Below, in pieces: positions 17,675 to 25,250 of a DNA stretch of 64,000 nt. The stretch is from a virus. Each line of letters begins with the position of its first letter. The first letter of the stretch is position 1. The notes beneath the pieces were generated by a model. The model saw only the letters and a program-made list of their open reading frames with translations. It made no database searches and was not told where the DNA came from. The stretch is taken from positions 1-64,000 of the IMG/VR virus record IMGVR_UViG_3300003323_000307; one strand, given 5' to 3'. The position numbers were made by a program, and so were the translations under genes.

Positions 17675-19510
17675 ATGACTGAGCTACTTGCACCTCAATC
17701 CTCTGGGAACCGAGAGTTCAACGTTCTCTCTTATGGGGCTAAAGGGGACGGCACTACCAATGATTCAGCTGCCTTCAATGCCTGCTTTAGTGCAGCGGCC
17801 ACATTCGCAGCCACCAACAAGGGCGCCAGAGTTGTCGTCCCCCCAAGGTCTTACAAGGTAAATGAGCGTATTACTATACGTGGCAATATTACCTACGACT
17901 TCACAGGGGCATACCTGTTCAACGGGGGCCTGTACACCACCCCCGACTGGACTATGTTCAACTACATAGCTGGTGCCTCATATGGTGGCGAGAGTAATGT
18001 AACTGTTCTAGGTGGCATCTTTGATGCCAAGGGCCAGAATGCTCCAGTGAATACAGGTGGCTCGGGCACCAACCAGAAAACTGTGTTCTGGATTGGAGAC
18101 GGGCGCAATTACCGGTTCGAGGGCTGCACCATCAGGAACGTAGCGGGTTGGCACGGGTTTGATGTCAACGGCATCGATGGCCTTGTGATCAACAACTGCC
18201 GGTTTGAGGGGTTTACTGACAACAACTCACCCCCTAGCCGTAATATGTCTGAGGCTATTCAGATTCAGACAAGCCCAACATCCAACCTGACAAAAAACGT
18301 TAAGGTTACTAACTGCTACATGGGTCCCTCCACAGACGGCTCTGGTCTGGGCAGTTTTGGAAAACTTGTCGGGTCTCATACGGACAGCAATGGGGTGTTT
18401 TACTCTCACATAGTTGTGAGTAATAATACTATAGAATCCCCCCTTGAAAATGGTATAGGGTTCTACTCCCTGACTGATAGTGTTATTTCCAATAACGTCA
18501 TTACTTCAGCAGGCCAGGACGCAATTCGGTTGACTTCTGGGAACAACTCCACCACTAACCAGAACTCTAACGTTGTTATATCCAACAACGTTATTGATGG
18601 TGCTACCCTGTCGGGCATTAGTCTAGAAGCTGTGAAACGTAGTGTTGTTCAAGGTAATAATATTTACAATACTGGCCAGGCTGGGATTAAACTTGCAGTT
18701 CCACCAGTGACTAACACTCAGCCCAGCCCAGATAATACTATTACCGGTAATACTATTATTGGAGCTAGTCAGACCACCAACGCAGCGTATGGTTGTATTG
18801 ATTTGAGTGGTGCAGCAAATACCAAAAATGTAATATCTAATAATACTTTTCGAAAGTTTGGGGGCTCCAACGAGGCTAACGCCCCCATCTTTATCCGAGG
18901 GACTGGCGCCCACAGCAGTCGTATTAATTCTAATAACTTTGGTACTGACTGGAGTTCAGATTACCGTAGCAACATCGTAAACACCGGTGGAGCTATCTAC
19001 ACGGATAACGGTAAGTTTAGGTATACTGTCTTGGGGTCAGATGTCCAATTCAGTGGTACCACTACATTAGGGAATATCACAGGGCTATCGGTGGTCCTGG
19101 ATAACAACGCGGTATACGAAATAGAGGTTCTTATAGCTGTGACCTGTACTCCCCTAGATACAACTAACGCAAATACCCAGGTGCCTGGTTGTAAAATTGA
19201 CTGGACTGTGCCCTCAGGGGCTACAGGGCAAAAGTTCTGTATTGGGGCAACTAACGTATCGGCGGACTACACAAGTAGGGCTAGTACGCGAGCGAACATA
19301 CCCTCTGGGGCACCCACTTTGCAGACTAACTATACAGTTCGCGGGTTTGCCAGCGAAGACCCCCAGCTGATTTTGGAGAGAGCTATGGTGACTACAGGTG
19401 GTACAGGGGGAACTGTACAGATTAGAGGGGCTCAGCTCAACTCTACAACTGTCTCCCCAACGATTATCAAGGCTGGTAGCTATATTAGATGGGCTAGGCT
19501 AGACGTATAA
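17675..19510 (+). CDS. Tail spike, right-handed beta-helix (pectate-lyase-like fold)
   Basis: 611 aa. Residues about 10-75 carry the GAKGDGTTNDSAAFNACF opening typical of phage spikes, followed by an Asn-rich parallel beta-helix with many VISNNVI-type turns (about residues 165-430), then a beta-sandwich C-terminal domain. Such spikes bind and often cut cell-surface polysaccharide. The active site cannot be pinned down from sequence. Ends just before a bidirectional terminator. Confidence 0.88.
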   Translation: MTELLAPQSSGNREFNVLSYGAKGDGTTNDSAAFNACFSAAATFAATNKGARVVVPPRSYKVNERITIRGNITYDFTGAYLFNGGLYTTPDWTMFNYIAGASYGGESNVTVLGGIFDAKGQNAPVNTGGSGTNQKTVFWIGDGRNYRFEGCTIRNVAGWHGFDVNGIDGLVINNCRFEGFTDNNSPPSRNMSEAIQIQTSPTSNLTKNVKVTNCYMGPSTDGSGLGSFGKLVGSHTDSNGVFYSHIVVSNNTIESPLENGIGFYSLTDSVISNNVITSAGQDAIRLTSGNNSTTNQNSNVVISNNVIDGATLSGISLEAVKRSVVQGNNIYNTGQAGIKLAVPPVTNTQPSPDNTITGNTIIGASQTTNAAYGCIDLSGAANTKNVISNNTFRKFGGSNEANAPIFIRGTGAHSSRINSNNFGTDWSSDYRSNIVNTGGAIYTDNGKFRYTVLGSDVQFSGTTTLGNITGLSVVLDNNAVYEIEVLIAVTCTPLDTTNANTQVPGCKIDWTVPSGATGQKFCIGATNVSADYTSRASTRANIPSGAPTLQTNYTVRGFASEDPQLILERAMVTTGGTGGTVQIRGAQLNSTTVSPTIIKAGSYIRWARLDV

Positions 19511-19517
19511 AACAAAA

Positions 19518-19548
19518 AGAAGCCCCCTCCAATTGGAGGGGGCTTTTA
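19518..19548. terminator. Bidirectional terminator between convergent blocks
   Basis: A 26-bp palindrome centred on AATT (AAGCCCCCTCC / GGAGGGGGCTT) flanked by an A run on the left and TTTT on the right. It ends the rightward late genes and the leftward gene that stops at 19549. Confidence 0.9.
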
Positions 19549-20064
19549 CTACTCTACTACTGGGACGTACACCCGTGGGGTGTCGGAGTCAGTTGTCAAG
19601 GGTCCCTCAGGGACCCAGAAAAAGGCCCAAGCCTTTATGTCAATGATAGCATCCCCTGTTTGAGTATAGTTGACATCAACTTTCCATTTCTTAGGGATGG
19701 GGTTAGTTACTCCGCCGTAGGGGTCCCACTCAAAACTTGGATAATTCTTAACATAATTAACTTCTACAGTGTCATAGTAAGGCTCAAAGGGTGGGAAAAT
19801 ATATCCACCGGATATGACAATGGCATTAGGGTTGGGATGAACAACCTCTAGATTTTGGGTGAGAGTAACTGGTTCTGGGTCAGCCCCAAGAAAAGCCTCA
19901 TCATAATAACGAGCAACCCCGTACCCCAGCTTAGCGCCATCATTACCATCGATCCCCGGAGGCCCAACAGGACCTACTGGACCTACCGGGCCAGGCTCAC
20001 CCGGATTACCCGGGGCTCCCTGAGGTCCCTTGAAGTATTCGACTACGTAGTCAATGAAACCCAT
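19549..20064 (-). CDS. Collagen-like fibre protein
   Basis: 171 aa. The start at 20064 is chosen because it lies 2 bases after the upstream stop with GGTGG in front, and gives MGFIDYVVEYFKGPQG. Residues 12-41 are Gly-x-Pro repeats (GPVGPVGPVGPPG), followed by a beta-rich domain. The product looks like a tail or capsid appendage but is encoded on the opposite strand from other fibres and coupled to a secreted muralytic protein, which is unusual. Confidence 0.82.
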   Translation of the reverse strand: MGFIDYVVEYFKGPQGAPGNPGEPGPVGPVGPVGPPGIDGNDGAKLGYGVARYYDEAFLGADPEPVTLTQNLEVVHPNPNAIVISGGYIFPPFEPYYDTVEVNYVKNYPSFEWDPYGGVTNPIPKKWKVDVNYTQTGDAIIDIKAWAFFWVPEGPLTTDSDTPRVYVPVVE

Positions 20065-20066
20065 TA

Positions 20067-20396
20067 CTACCACCAACCATTCGTTCGCCAAAACGCCAAG
20101 GCGTTTTCCCAGGTACCATACCTGGAAGTCATGTAATTGCTCCCCCACCTATGCTGTCCAGCCACATCCCCCAATGAGGGGCAGGCATGAACTGTCGGCA
20201 GACACTGGTACAAACCTACCGCGCCACTCGACTTATTTACAGCATAGGGGTTTCCGCTAGATTCCAAGCGGATGATTGTGTTTCTTGCAGCATTGTCCGT
20301 CCATACGGATTGCGGAGCTGCTTCCGCCGCCATGCTTGGGATCATTATTGTCGCTACTGCCATAAGGCCGACGCTTAGCATCTTGATCTTGCGCAT
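20067..20396 (-). CDS. Secreted lysozyme/transglycosylase-like protein
   Basis: 109 aa. Signal peptide of about 27 residues ending AEA-APQ. The mature part has a short SLT/resuscitation-factor-like core: catalytic Glu candidate in IIRLESSGNPYAV, SSGAVGLYQCLP, and W/Y-rich end (YGTWENALAFWRTNGWW). It would be exported by the host Sec system and act on peptidoglycan outside the membrane. Possible roles are late lysis help or wall remodelling. Confidence 0.83.
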   Translation of the reverse strand: MRKIKMLSVGLMAVATIMIPSMAAEAAPQSVWTDNAARNTIIRLESSGNPYAVNKSSGAVGLYQCLPTVHACPSLGDVAGQHRWGSNYMTSRYGTWENALAFWRTNGWW

Positions 20397-20439
20397 TTAG
20401 TTAGAAATCCTTACCGTGGCTGATATCGGATCAGCTTCT

Positions 20440-20490
20440 GTTGGGGAGAAAAAGTAAACCCAGCCAGAGGGAAAGGGACTGGCTGGGGTT
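20440..20490 (-). terminator. Leftward terminator before the lysozyme gene
   Basis: On the minus strand an AACCCCAGCCAG arm pairs with CTGGCTGGGTT across a pyrimidine loop and leads into CTTTTTC. It separates the genes above 20594 from the lysozyme/collagen pair. The rest of 20491-20593 shows no gene. Confidence 0.65.
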
Positions 20491-20593
20491 ACTGTAGTAG
20501 GTGGCCGCTATGCGTTACCATTAAGCCAACATTTGAATCTGGCTCCTACCCTTGAACTCGCCTGTGAGATGACGAGTCAAGCTTTATTAAGTT

Positions 20594-20887
20594 CTAAGCA
20601 ACATTAGAGGGGTATGTAGCCCCACGGAATTGCTTAGCAATGGAAACATTAGAAACTCCGGAGACAGCTTCCAATGTCGTAGCCAAATCGGCTAGACCAG
20701 TTTCCATAGCTGAAACAAAGTTATCTGTTAAAGTCCAGTCTATAATACCTGAGTCATCCACAGGCGTAAGATAGAAGGATAGAGAGCCACCATTAAGGGA
20801 GAATTGGCCCTTACCACCAGAAAAGGTAATAAACATATTATACTCTAGCTTCTTGTCGTTCGTAAAACCGTCATCAGTCCAAGCCAT
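20594..20887 (-). CDS. Small protein of unknown function
   Basis: 97 aa, not recognised; beta-rich with SFYLTPVDDSGIIDW and a C-terminal half that may be helical. Its start overlaps the 3' end of the glycosyltransferase gene by 14 bases. Confidence 0.65.
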   Translation of the reverse strand: MAWTDDGFTNDKKLEYNMFITFSGGKGQFSLNGGSLSFYLTPVDDSGIIDWTLTDNFVSAMETGLADLATTLEAVSGVSNVSIAKQFRGATYPSNVA

Positions 20888-21551
20888 AATGTTCTCCTAA
20901 CCAAATCTCTTTATGATGCGTCGTGTGGATAGCTGTATCCACAAATATCGGGATACCTACTTGACTTGCCCTATAACAGAACGAGAGGTCTTCCCCAAGT
21001 CTGTCAGAGTCCGCTGTCATCATGTAAGTAAACCAACACCCATACTTCTCATATACTGTTATCAAAGCACTTCTGTGAATAATCAGACAACCAGCCCCTA
21101 CCCCTGAAACCTCAGCTAGCCTATCGGTACCCAAATCTTCCAGGGTGCCACGCTTGAAGGCTCCGAACTCATCGTTCACAAAGAAGCACAGGACCTGCTT
21201 TATTACACTACCCCCGCAACCATCACTTCCAGCATCTTGAAGTGAATAATTCACAGCGCTGACTATAGGGTGGGTGTCAGGGTCGGCGACCTCTAGCAGC
21301 TTGGAGAGAGTGTCCGGTTTGAAACCTACATCTGAGTCCACCAACCAGAGCCAGTCATAGTCAGTTTCATTCAGAAAAGCTTCCGCCTGTACATTTCTCG
21401 CCCCATCCAAGTTGATGATACTTGGGTGAACTGGCAGGCGCCCTTTTAGGTTGTTACCGTGCTGAGCCTCATAAGCCATGACGTTCAGCAAAGAGTCCAT
21501 AAAGTTGTGGGAGACTTTATTAGGGTGTAGGTAGCTGACCAATACGCTCAT
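20874..21551 (-). CDS. Glycosyltransferase, GT-A fold
   Basis: 225 aa. Nucleotide-sugar site features: LDGARNVQAEAFL, the DxD-type motif in WLWLVDSDVGFKPDTL, GVGAGCLIIHRSAL, an acceptor acidic motif GEDLSFCYRA, and an HTTHHKE end. Could glycosylate phage DNA, virion proteins or the host surface. It lies beside a PP-loop ATPase and a deaminase, so a nucleotide or DNA modification role is attractive but not shown. Confidence 0.8.
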   Translation of the reverse strand: MSVLVSYLHPNKVSHNFMDSLLNVMAYEAQHGNNLKGRLPVHPSIINLDGARNVQAEAFLNETDYDWLWLVDSDVGFKPDTLSKLLEVADPDTHPIVSAVNYSLQDAGSDGCGGSVIKQVLCFFVNDEFGAFKRGTLEDLGTDRLAEVSGVGAGCLIIHRSALITVYEKYGCWFTYMMTADSDRLGEDLSFCYRASQVGIPIFVDTAIHTTHHKEIWLGEHYGLD

Positions 21552-21905
21552 GACTCAACTCACCCAGCTCGTTTGTGAAGTAGATGTCTCGAATACCAAC
21601 CGAGTGTATCAATTTCATACAACGGCTGCAAGGCCGCGATAGTGCGGGTTCTCCTGCGTTGTTCACACGGGCTACATAGATGCTACAACCCTTCAGTGAA
21701 CTGGTAATAGACGCCTCCGGATTACCATCTCTTCAGCATGGTGGGTAGCTCCGTTGTGATCGATGAACGGGTCACAACGGAACACATTCGTTTCTACTTC
21801 GAGGAGCCTAGAACCTCGGACAAGGCAGCAGCCGTGTTTCCAACGGTGATTGCTGCTTTGTGCAGCCCGGAGAGCAATACTGATAAAACGGTCTTGCCTG
21901 CCCAT
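21520..21905 (-). pseudogene. CMP/dCMP-type deaminase with a frame break
   Basis: The first frame (21905 to about 21720) gives the deaminase N-terminus with the zinc/proton motif HHAEEMVI. It then runs into a stop at 21693. The -1 frame continues the fold as EASITSSLKGCSIYVARV, then the second zinc motif SRPCSRCMKLI, and ends at 21520. One base is missing around 21714-21720 (CGGAGG). Either a real inactivating mutation, a sequencing error, or a frameshift. A separate intact dCMP deaminase exists at 35134. Confidence 0.72.
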
Positions 21906-22693
21906 AGGAAGCCCTTAACAATTCGCTTGATGCCGTCTGTGACTTCTGCTGCTATATCTCGTACCCAGGCTAAGACTTTGTCAAACATATCCGGACCTTC
22001 TGATTCATCGTCAGGTAGTGGTTCTGTGAGCTTGGCGATCACAGCAGGATCGCTGTAGACATCCACGCACGTTGTACAGTTGGTCTTGCAGGGAGATCCG
22101 TCTTCGAGAGGGAACCGGCACCAGAAGGCCAGCTCGAACAGCTCTCTGGGCATGTCTGCCAGGATCTCCGTCTTGGTCATCTCCTGCAACGGACGTTCGA
22201 TGGTGATGTTCCTGCGACGGGCGCAGATGTACATCATCCGGGTCCGAGCCTTGATTACTTTGCCGTTGGGGTACTTGGTGGAAGTGTCACCGACAATGTT
22301 CCAGTATGCAAGGCGAGTGATCCAGGGCCTTGCCCGCAGGATTGTTCCGGCCATAGCCATAACAATCTCGGGGTCACGCATTCTCTGCATATGAGGGGCT
22401 GGGGGTAGAACCGCAGCAGAGTCAATGTACTCGTAGTTCGTCAGTCCTTGCTTGTCGAACCAGGAGAGAACTTTTTCAACTGCCTGCGACTCATAACGCA
22501 TTCTATGACGGCTAGTGAGGTGGCAGTGGTGAATGAGGACTCGTTCACCAGCAAGGAGGAGTTTGTAAGTACCGTAAACGGAATCAATACCACCTGAAAG
22601 ATTAGATAAAACAGTATGAGTCTGGTCAGCGTCATTGAATTCCCGGTTCTTGAGGAGGTATTTTCCTCCAAGCTCCCACTCATTGTGAGACAT
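21794..22693 (-). CDS. PP-loop ATPase, QueC-like, with C-terminal amphipathic extension
   Basis: 299 aa. N-terminal PP-loop SGGIDSVYGTYKLL (adenylation of the substrate by ATP), and a Cys cluster WCRF...SPCKTNCTTCVD that matches the zinc site of 7-cyano-7-deazaguanine synthase (QueC). Residues about 228-299 are an extra amphipathic/hydrophobic tail absent from QueC. No FolE, QueD or QueE is seen in the window, so substrates would come from the host or from outside the window. A nucleobase- or DNA-modification role is the main idea. Confidence 0.75.
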   Translation of the reverse strand: MSHNEWELGGKYLLKNREFNDADQTHTVLSNLSGGIDSVYGTYKLLLAGERVLIHHCHLTSRHRMRYESQAVEKVLSWFDKQGLTNYEYIDSAAVLPPAPHMQRMRDPEIVMAMAGTILRARPWITRLAYWNIVGDTSTKYPNGKVIKARTRMMYICARRRNITIERPLQEMTKTEILADMPRELFELAFWCRFPLEDGSPCKTNCTTCVDVYSDPAVIAKLTEPLPDDESEGPDMFDKVLAWVRDIAAEVTDGIKRIVKGFLWAGKTVLSVLLSGLHKAAITVGNTAAALSEVLGSSK

Positions 22694-22811
22694 AGCAACT
22701 CCCTGGCAGGTTAAAGGTCTGAGACCTCTATTGTACCAGGGAGAGCTTAAGTTACAGCAACCACAGATCGCAGGTTAGTTGCGTCCAGTCCCCATGAACG
22801 GTGGTTGCCAG

Positions 22812-22891
22812 TGGACCTACCCAGATTCGAACTGGGGTCCTGCTGGATTCCGCATGCGGTCTTATCCAGCAGTCGAAACCAATCTAGGCCC
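22812..22891 (-). ncRNA. tmRNA-like tRNA domain without mRNA-like domain
   Basis: 80 nt. Acceptor stem GGGCCTA/TAGGTCC (7 pairs, including G3-U70), discriminator A, a T arm CCCAG-TTCGAAT-CTGGG, and GATTGGTTTCGAC after the acceptor, which closely matches the conserved 5' end of actinobacterial tmRNA (GAxxGGUUUCGAC). No canonical D or anticodon arm is possible; instead a 9-bp helix (CTGCTGGAT/ATCCAGCAG) replaces the tmRNA P2 helix and closes on a short loop. No tag reading frame or pseudoknot region. G3-U70 predicts alanylation by host AlaRS. Confidence 0.7.
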
Positions 22892-23032
22892 ATTTCACGC
22901 TCTCTAAAGGGTTTCTGCACTTCAACCGTATACATTTTCGGTGTGCAGACTTCCTTTAACACTTTACCGTTTCTCTTCAGGTGTAATGCCGATGTATAGC
23001 GGCGAACGGACGCGGCGTGATTGCGTAACCCG

Positions 23033-23106
23033 TGGACCTACGGGGATTCGAACCCCGAACCTACTGCGTGCAAAACAGTCACTCTTCCAGTTGGAGTTAC
23101 AGGCCC
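23033..23106 (-). tRNA. tRNA-Ala (anticodon TGC)
   Basis: 74 nt canonical cloverleaf: acceptor GGGCCTG/TAGGTCC with G3-U70, D arm ACTC/GAGT, anticodon stem ACTGT/GCAGT with loop TTTGCAC, T arm CGGGG-TTCGAAT-CCCCG. No encoded CCA. The acceptor stem is nearly identical to that of the tmRNA-like element 140 bp away. Confidence 0.9.
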
Positions 23107-23439
23107 TGGGACCGGTTTTTGATGAGCAGAACCCGTCTCCCGAAACTGCTTGGTAGGTTTGTATACCCCGCCTACCGTCAGGGCCAGATAACTCACCCTC
23201 TATCTGGCAAGGGGATCTTGTCCATACGTATTATTACCCTCGTCAGGTACCCGCATCTAGGACTGAGATGGTCAAACCCTCGTGCACAGGGCTTGATCGG
23301 CAATGTGTCTGTGCATGGCGAAATTCAAGCACAGCCAGTGATTGTTCCGAGGTTCCGTCTATGGATTTAACAAGGTGCCCCTCGGGGGAACCTGCAACCC
23401 CCGAGGTGTCTACGACCGTAGCACAGGAGGATGAGGGTG
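23107..23439. other. Gene-free stretch with a GC-rich terminator-like hairpin
   Basis: No convincing gene. A 9-bp perfect hairpin (CCTCGGGGG at 23380, CCCCCGAGG at 23398) probably ends transcription of the gene stopping at 23440 or starts the tRNA leader. A second weaker stem (CCAGATA/TATCTGG) lies near 23183-23207. Confidence 0.55.
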
Positions 23440-23970
23440 TCAAGAGGTTTCGGGGTATGACTTCCCAAAGTTGAGCATGATGATCCTGGACAAGTCCCCT
23501 GGGGTGAAGTACTGAGGGTTAGTGCCAGGTTCAAGATCAATACCCGCACGCTTGTAGGCTTCCCCCACAAGCTGTGAGCAGATCATCTTCCCTGAGTTGA
23601 CCACACGCTTGTTGACCCTGCGTGACATCCAGCCGCCTTCATAGAAGTGGTTCAGGCCGATGGCCAAGAAGTCCAGCCAACTGTAGGGAGTGTCTTCAAG
23701 ACGTATGGCTTCTTCACAGATGGAGTCCCGCTGATCATCTGTGAGGTTGAAGCGAGAGTACATGACTTCGGTACCCTCATATTTGTCTAACTTACCTATG
23801 GTGGCCCCGTTGGGAAGGGACTCAATTATATAATCATCGTGAAGAACGATGAACGAGTGACTGTAGATGGCCCAATCGCCAATGAGCCCCTGCATAACGC
23901 GTACGCAGCGGCCCATTAGTGTATTCGAATATGAGAGCCCGATGTCACCCGGCTTTGGTACATATCCCAT
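23440..23970 (-). CDS. Permuted papain-like (YiiX/NlpC-type) hydrolase
   Basis: 176 aa. Opening KPGDIGLSYSN, then the His of YSHSFIVL, a IIESLPNGATI strand, and the Cys of MICSQLVGEAYKRAG; this His-before-Cys order is that of permuted papain-fold amidases. No signal peptide. Substrate unknown: peptide, lipid or wall fragment. Stands alone between RNA genes and the exonuclease region. Confidence 0.75.
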   Translation of the reverse strand: MGYVPKPGDIGLSYSNTLMGRCVRVMQGLIGDWAIYSHSFIVLHDDYIIESLPNGATIGKLDKYEGTEVMYSRFNLTDDQRDSICEEAIRLEDTPYSWLDFLAIGLNHFYEGGWMSRRVNKRVVNSGKMICSQLVGEAYKRAGIDLEPGTNPQYFTPGDLSRIIMLNFGKSYPETS

Positions 23971-24031
23971 TACGGGCTCCTAGGATAGGTTTTACTAACC
24001 TACCTATTTTACCATCTGTGACGGACCGTTA

Positions 24032-24250
24032 TTACTTAGATGCCCCGAACAGAGCTTCCTTCCAACCGTTTAGAACCGCGAGACCAGCGTCCGCAAGAGC
24101 TGCAACGATATCGCTGATAAACTGAAACGCTAGTGTAAGCACGTCCCTGACGAACAAGATCAGTGCTTCCACAGGAAGGGCAACTAGCATCCACGCCATC
24201 ATACAGACCCGGATTAGGGTGGGAAGGAGTCCACGCCCGCAGTGAGACAT
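24032..24250 (-). CDS. Small membrane protein nested in the exonuclease gene
   Basis: 72 aa, a good GGAG 9 bases before the ATG. Two hydrophobic/amphipathic helices (MMAWMLVALPVEALILFV, then a long helix ending FGASK). It lies in another frame over the last 215 bases of the exonuclease gene and stops 4 bases after it, so both frames appear to be used. The tail resembles the C-terminal extension of the PP-loop protein at 21794. Confidence 0.5.
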   Translation of the reverse strand: MSHCGRGLLPTLIRVCMMAWMLVALPVEALILFVRDVLTLAFQFISDIVAALADAGLAVLNGWKEALFGASK

Positions 24251-24770
24251 ATAATTTCTCCGTAATTTTTACATCGTGTATATTGTAGGAGCGCATTTCG
24301 TTCCAGGCTTGGTTGCTTCCATTAAGGCACTTACGCCAAAGATCGAAACCTGTATGCTTAATTTTAGCACCAAGATTGAGCCTCTGGACAACATAGTCCA
24401 GCTTGTTCGAGGGGAAGCGGAACTTACGCTTGACAACCTTCATCAGATCTACAGATACATACGGAGCTGGAGGAGGCATTCCAGCCTCTAGAAATTCCTT
24501 GTTCAACCACGGCAGGTCAAACCTGTCCCCGTTGTAGTGGACTACCACATCGGCTTCATTGAGCATGTCCCACGCAGCCTGGACCATGGCATCTTTACCG
24601 TTGTGATGTACGGAATAGTAGTGGACTTTCTTTTTGTCCATCCACTTCCCCGCAAAACACAGAACCTCACCAGAGTCAACTATTTGATTGAGGCCGATGT
24701 TCTGGTCCCACAGCCCCCAGCAATACACCAGGTTCGGCCCGGTTTCGATATCCAAGGTCAGTACGCGCAT
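24036..24770 (-). CDS. DnaQ/RNase H-like 3'-5' exonuclease with C-terminal zinc ribbon
   Basis: 244 aa from the start at 24770, directly after the upstream stop. Exonuclease motifs: TLDIETGP (ExoI), VVVHYNGDRFDLPWL (ExoII), and YNIHDVKIT (ExoIII Asp). Residues about 205-235 form a zinc ribbon (CPSCG ... YRCSSCG). Likely a DNA-processing or repair exonuclease acting with the nearby polymerase. Confidence 0.85.
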   Translation of the reverse strand: MRVLTLDIETGPNLVYCWGLWDQNIGLNQIVDSGEVLCFAGKWMDKKKVHYYSVHHNGKDAMVQAAWDMLNEADVVVHYNGDRFDLPWLNKEFLEAGMPPPAPYVSVDLMKVVKRKFRFPSNKLDYVVQRLNLGAKIKHTGFDLWRKCLNGSNQAWNEMRSYNIHDVKITEKLYVSLRAWTPSHPNPGLYDGVDASCPSCGSTDLVRQGRAYTSVSVYQRYRCSSCGRWSRGSKRLEGSSVRGI

Positions 24771-24771
24771 T

Positions 24772-24990
24772 TTACAACGCTTTCTTAAGGCACTCTTTAG
24801 AACACCAGTGCGTAGTTTCCGCGAACATGGCATCTCCAAATGTGCTGATGGAAACTCCGAATGGTTCCAGTACATACCACCCGGGGAGGTAAGCCTCCAA
24901 GCCCTTCTGTCTACAGTCTACACCATCACAATAGATAACATCTACCTCAAGAGGGCCTAGCTCGGTGTTAAGCCTTACGGGTTTCTTCAC
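24772..24990 (-). CDS. Small Cys-containing protein
   Basis: 72 aa, not recognised. CDGVDC near residue 21 and HWCSKECLKKAL at the end could bind one zinc. Ends 1 base before the exonuclease start and overlaps the upstream gene by 4 bases. Confidence 0.7.
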   Translation of the reverse strand: MKKPVRLNTELGPLEVDVIYCDGVDCRQKGLEAYLPGWYVLEPFGVSISTFGDAMFAETTHWCSKECLKKAL

Positions 24991-25184
24991 TCAGGCTCCT
25001 TAGTAGAGAACTGGGAATCCCATTCCTTGGCCTTCTTATGGCCACACATACAACCGCAATCCTTAGGGTGCTTTACTCGGCTCTTAGCCCCAAAATTAAA
25101 TAACCACCTGTTATGGTCAGCAGCGTCTTTACATTCCTGGCAGATCACATCCACATCCCATACTTCTTGCTGCCACAGCGGCAT
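24987..25184 (-). CDS. Small zinc-finger-like protein
   Basis: 65 aa. CQECKDAADHNRW and DCGCMCGHKKAK provide Cys/His pairs. Coupled by ATGA to the next gene. Function unknown. Confidence 0.7.
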   Translation of the reverse strand: MPLWQQEVWDVDVICQECKDAADHNRWLFNFGAKSRVKHPKDCGCMCGHKKAKEWDSQFSTKEPE

Positions 25185-25250
25185 TCCCAGAAAGGATTAA
25201 GAAATAGCCCATACATCCCAGCTCGCTTGTGCCAGTGGATGTGAGGAAAC

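Noticed and set aside
20491-20593. Possible tRNA with a TTCAAAT loop on the minus strand
   Set aside because: The T-stem has a mismatch at the loop and no matching 5' acceptor strand was found.
23041-23370. Plus-strand frame across the tRNA-Ala gene
   Set aside because: Its opening residues are the usual artefact of reading a tRNA T arm; no protein family.
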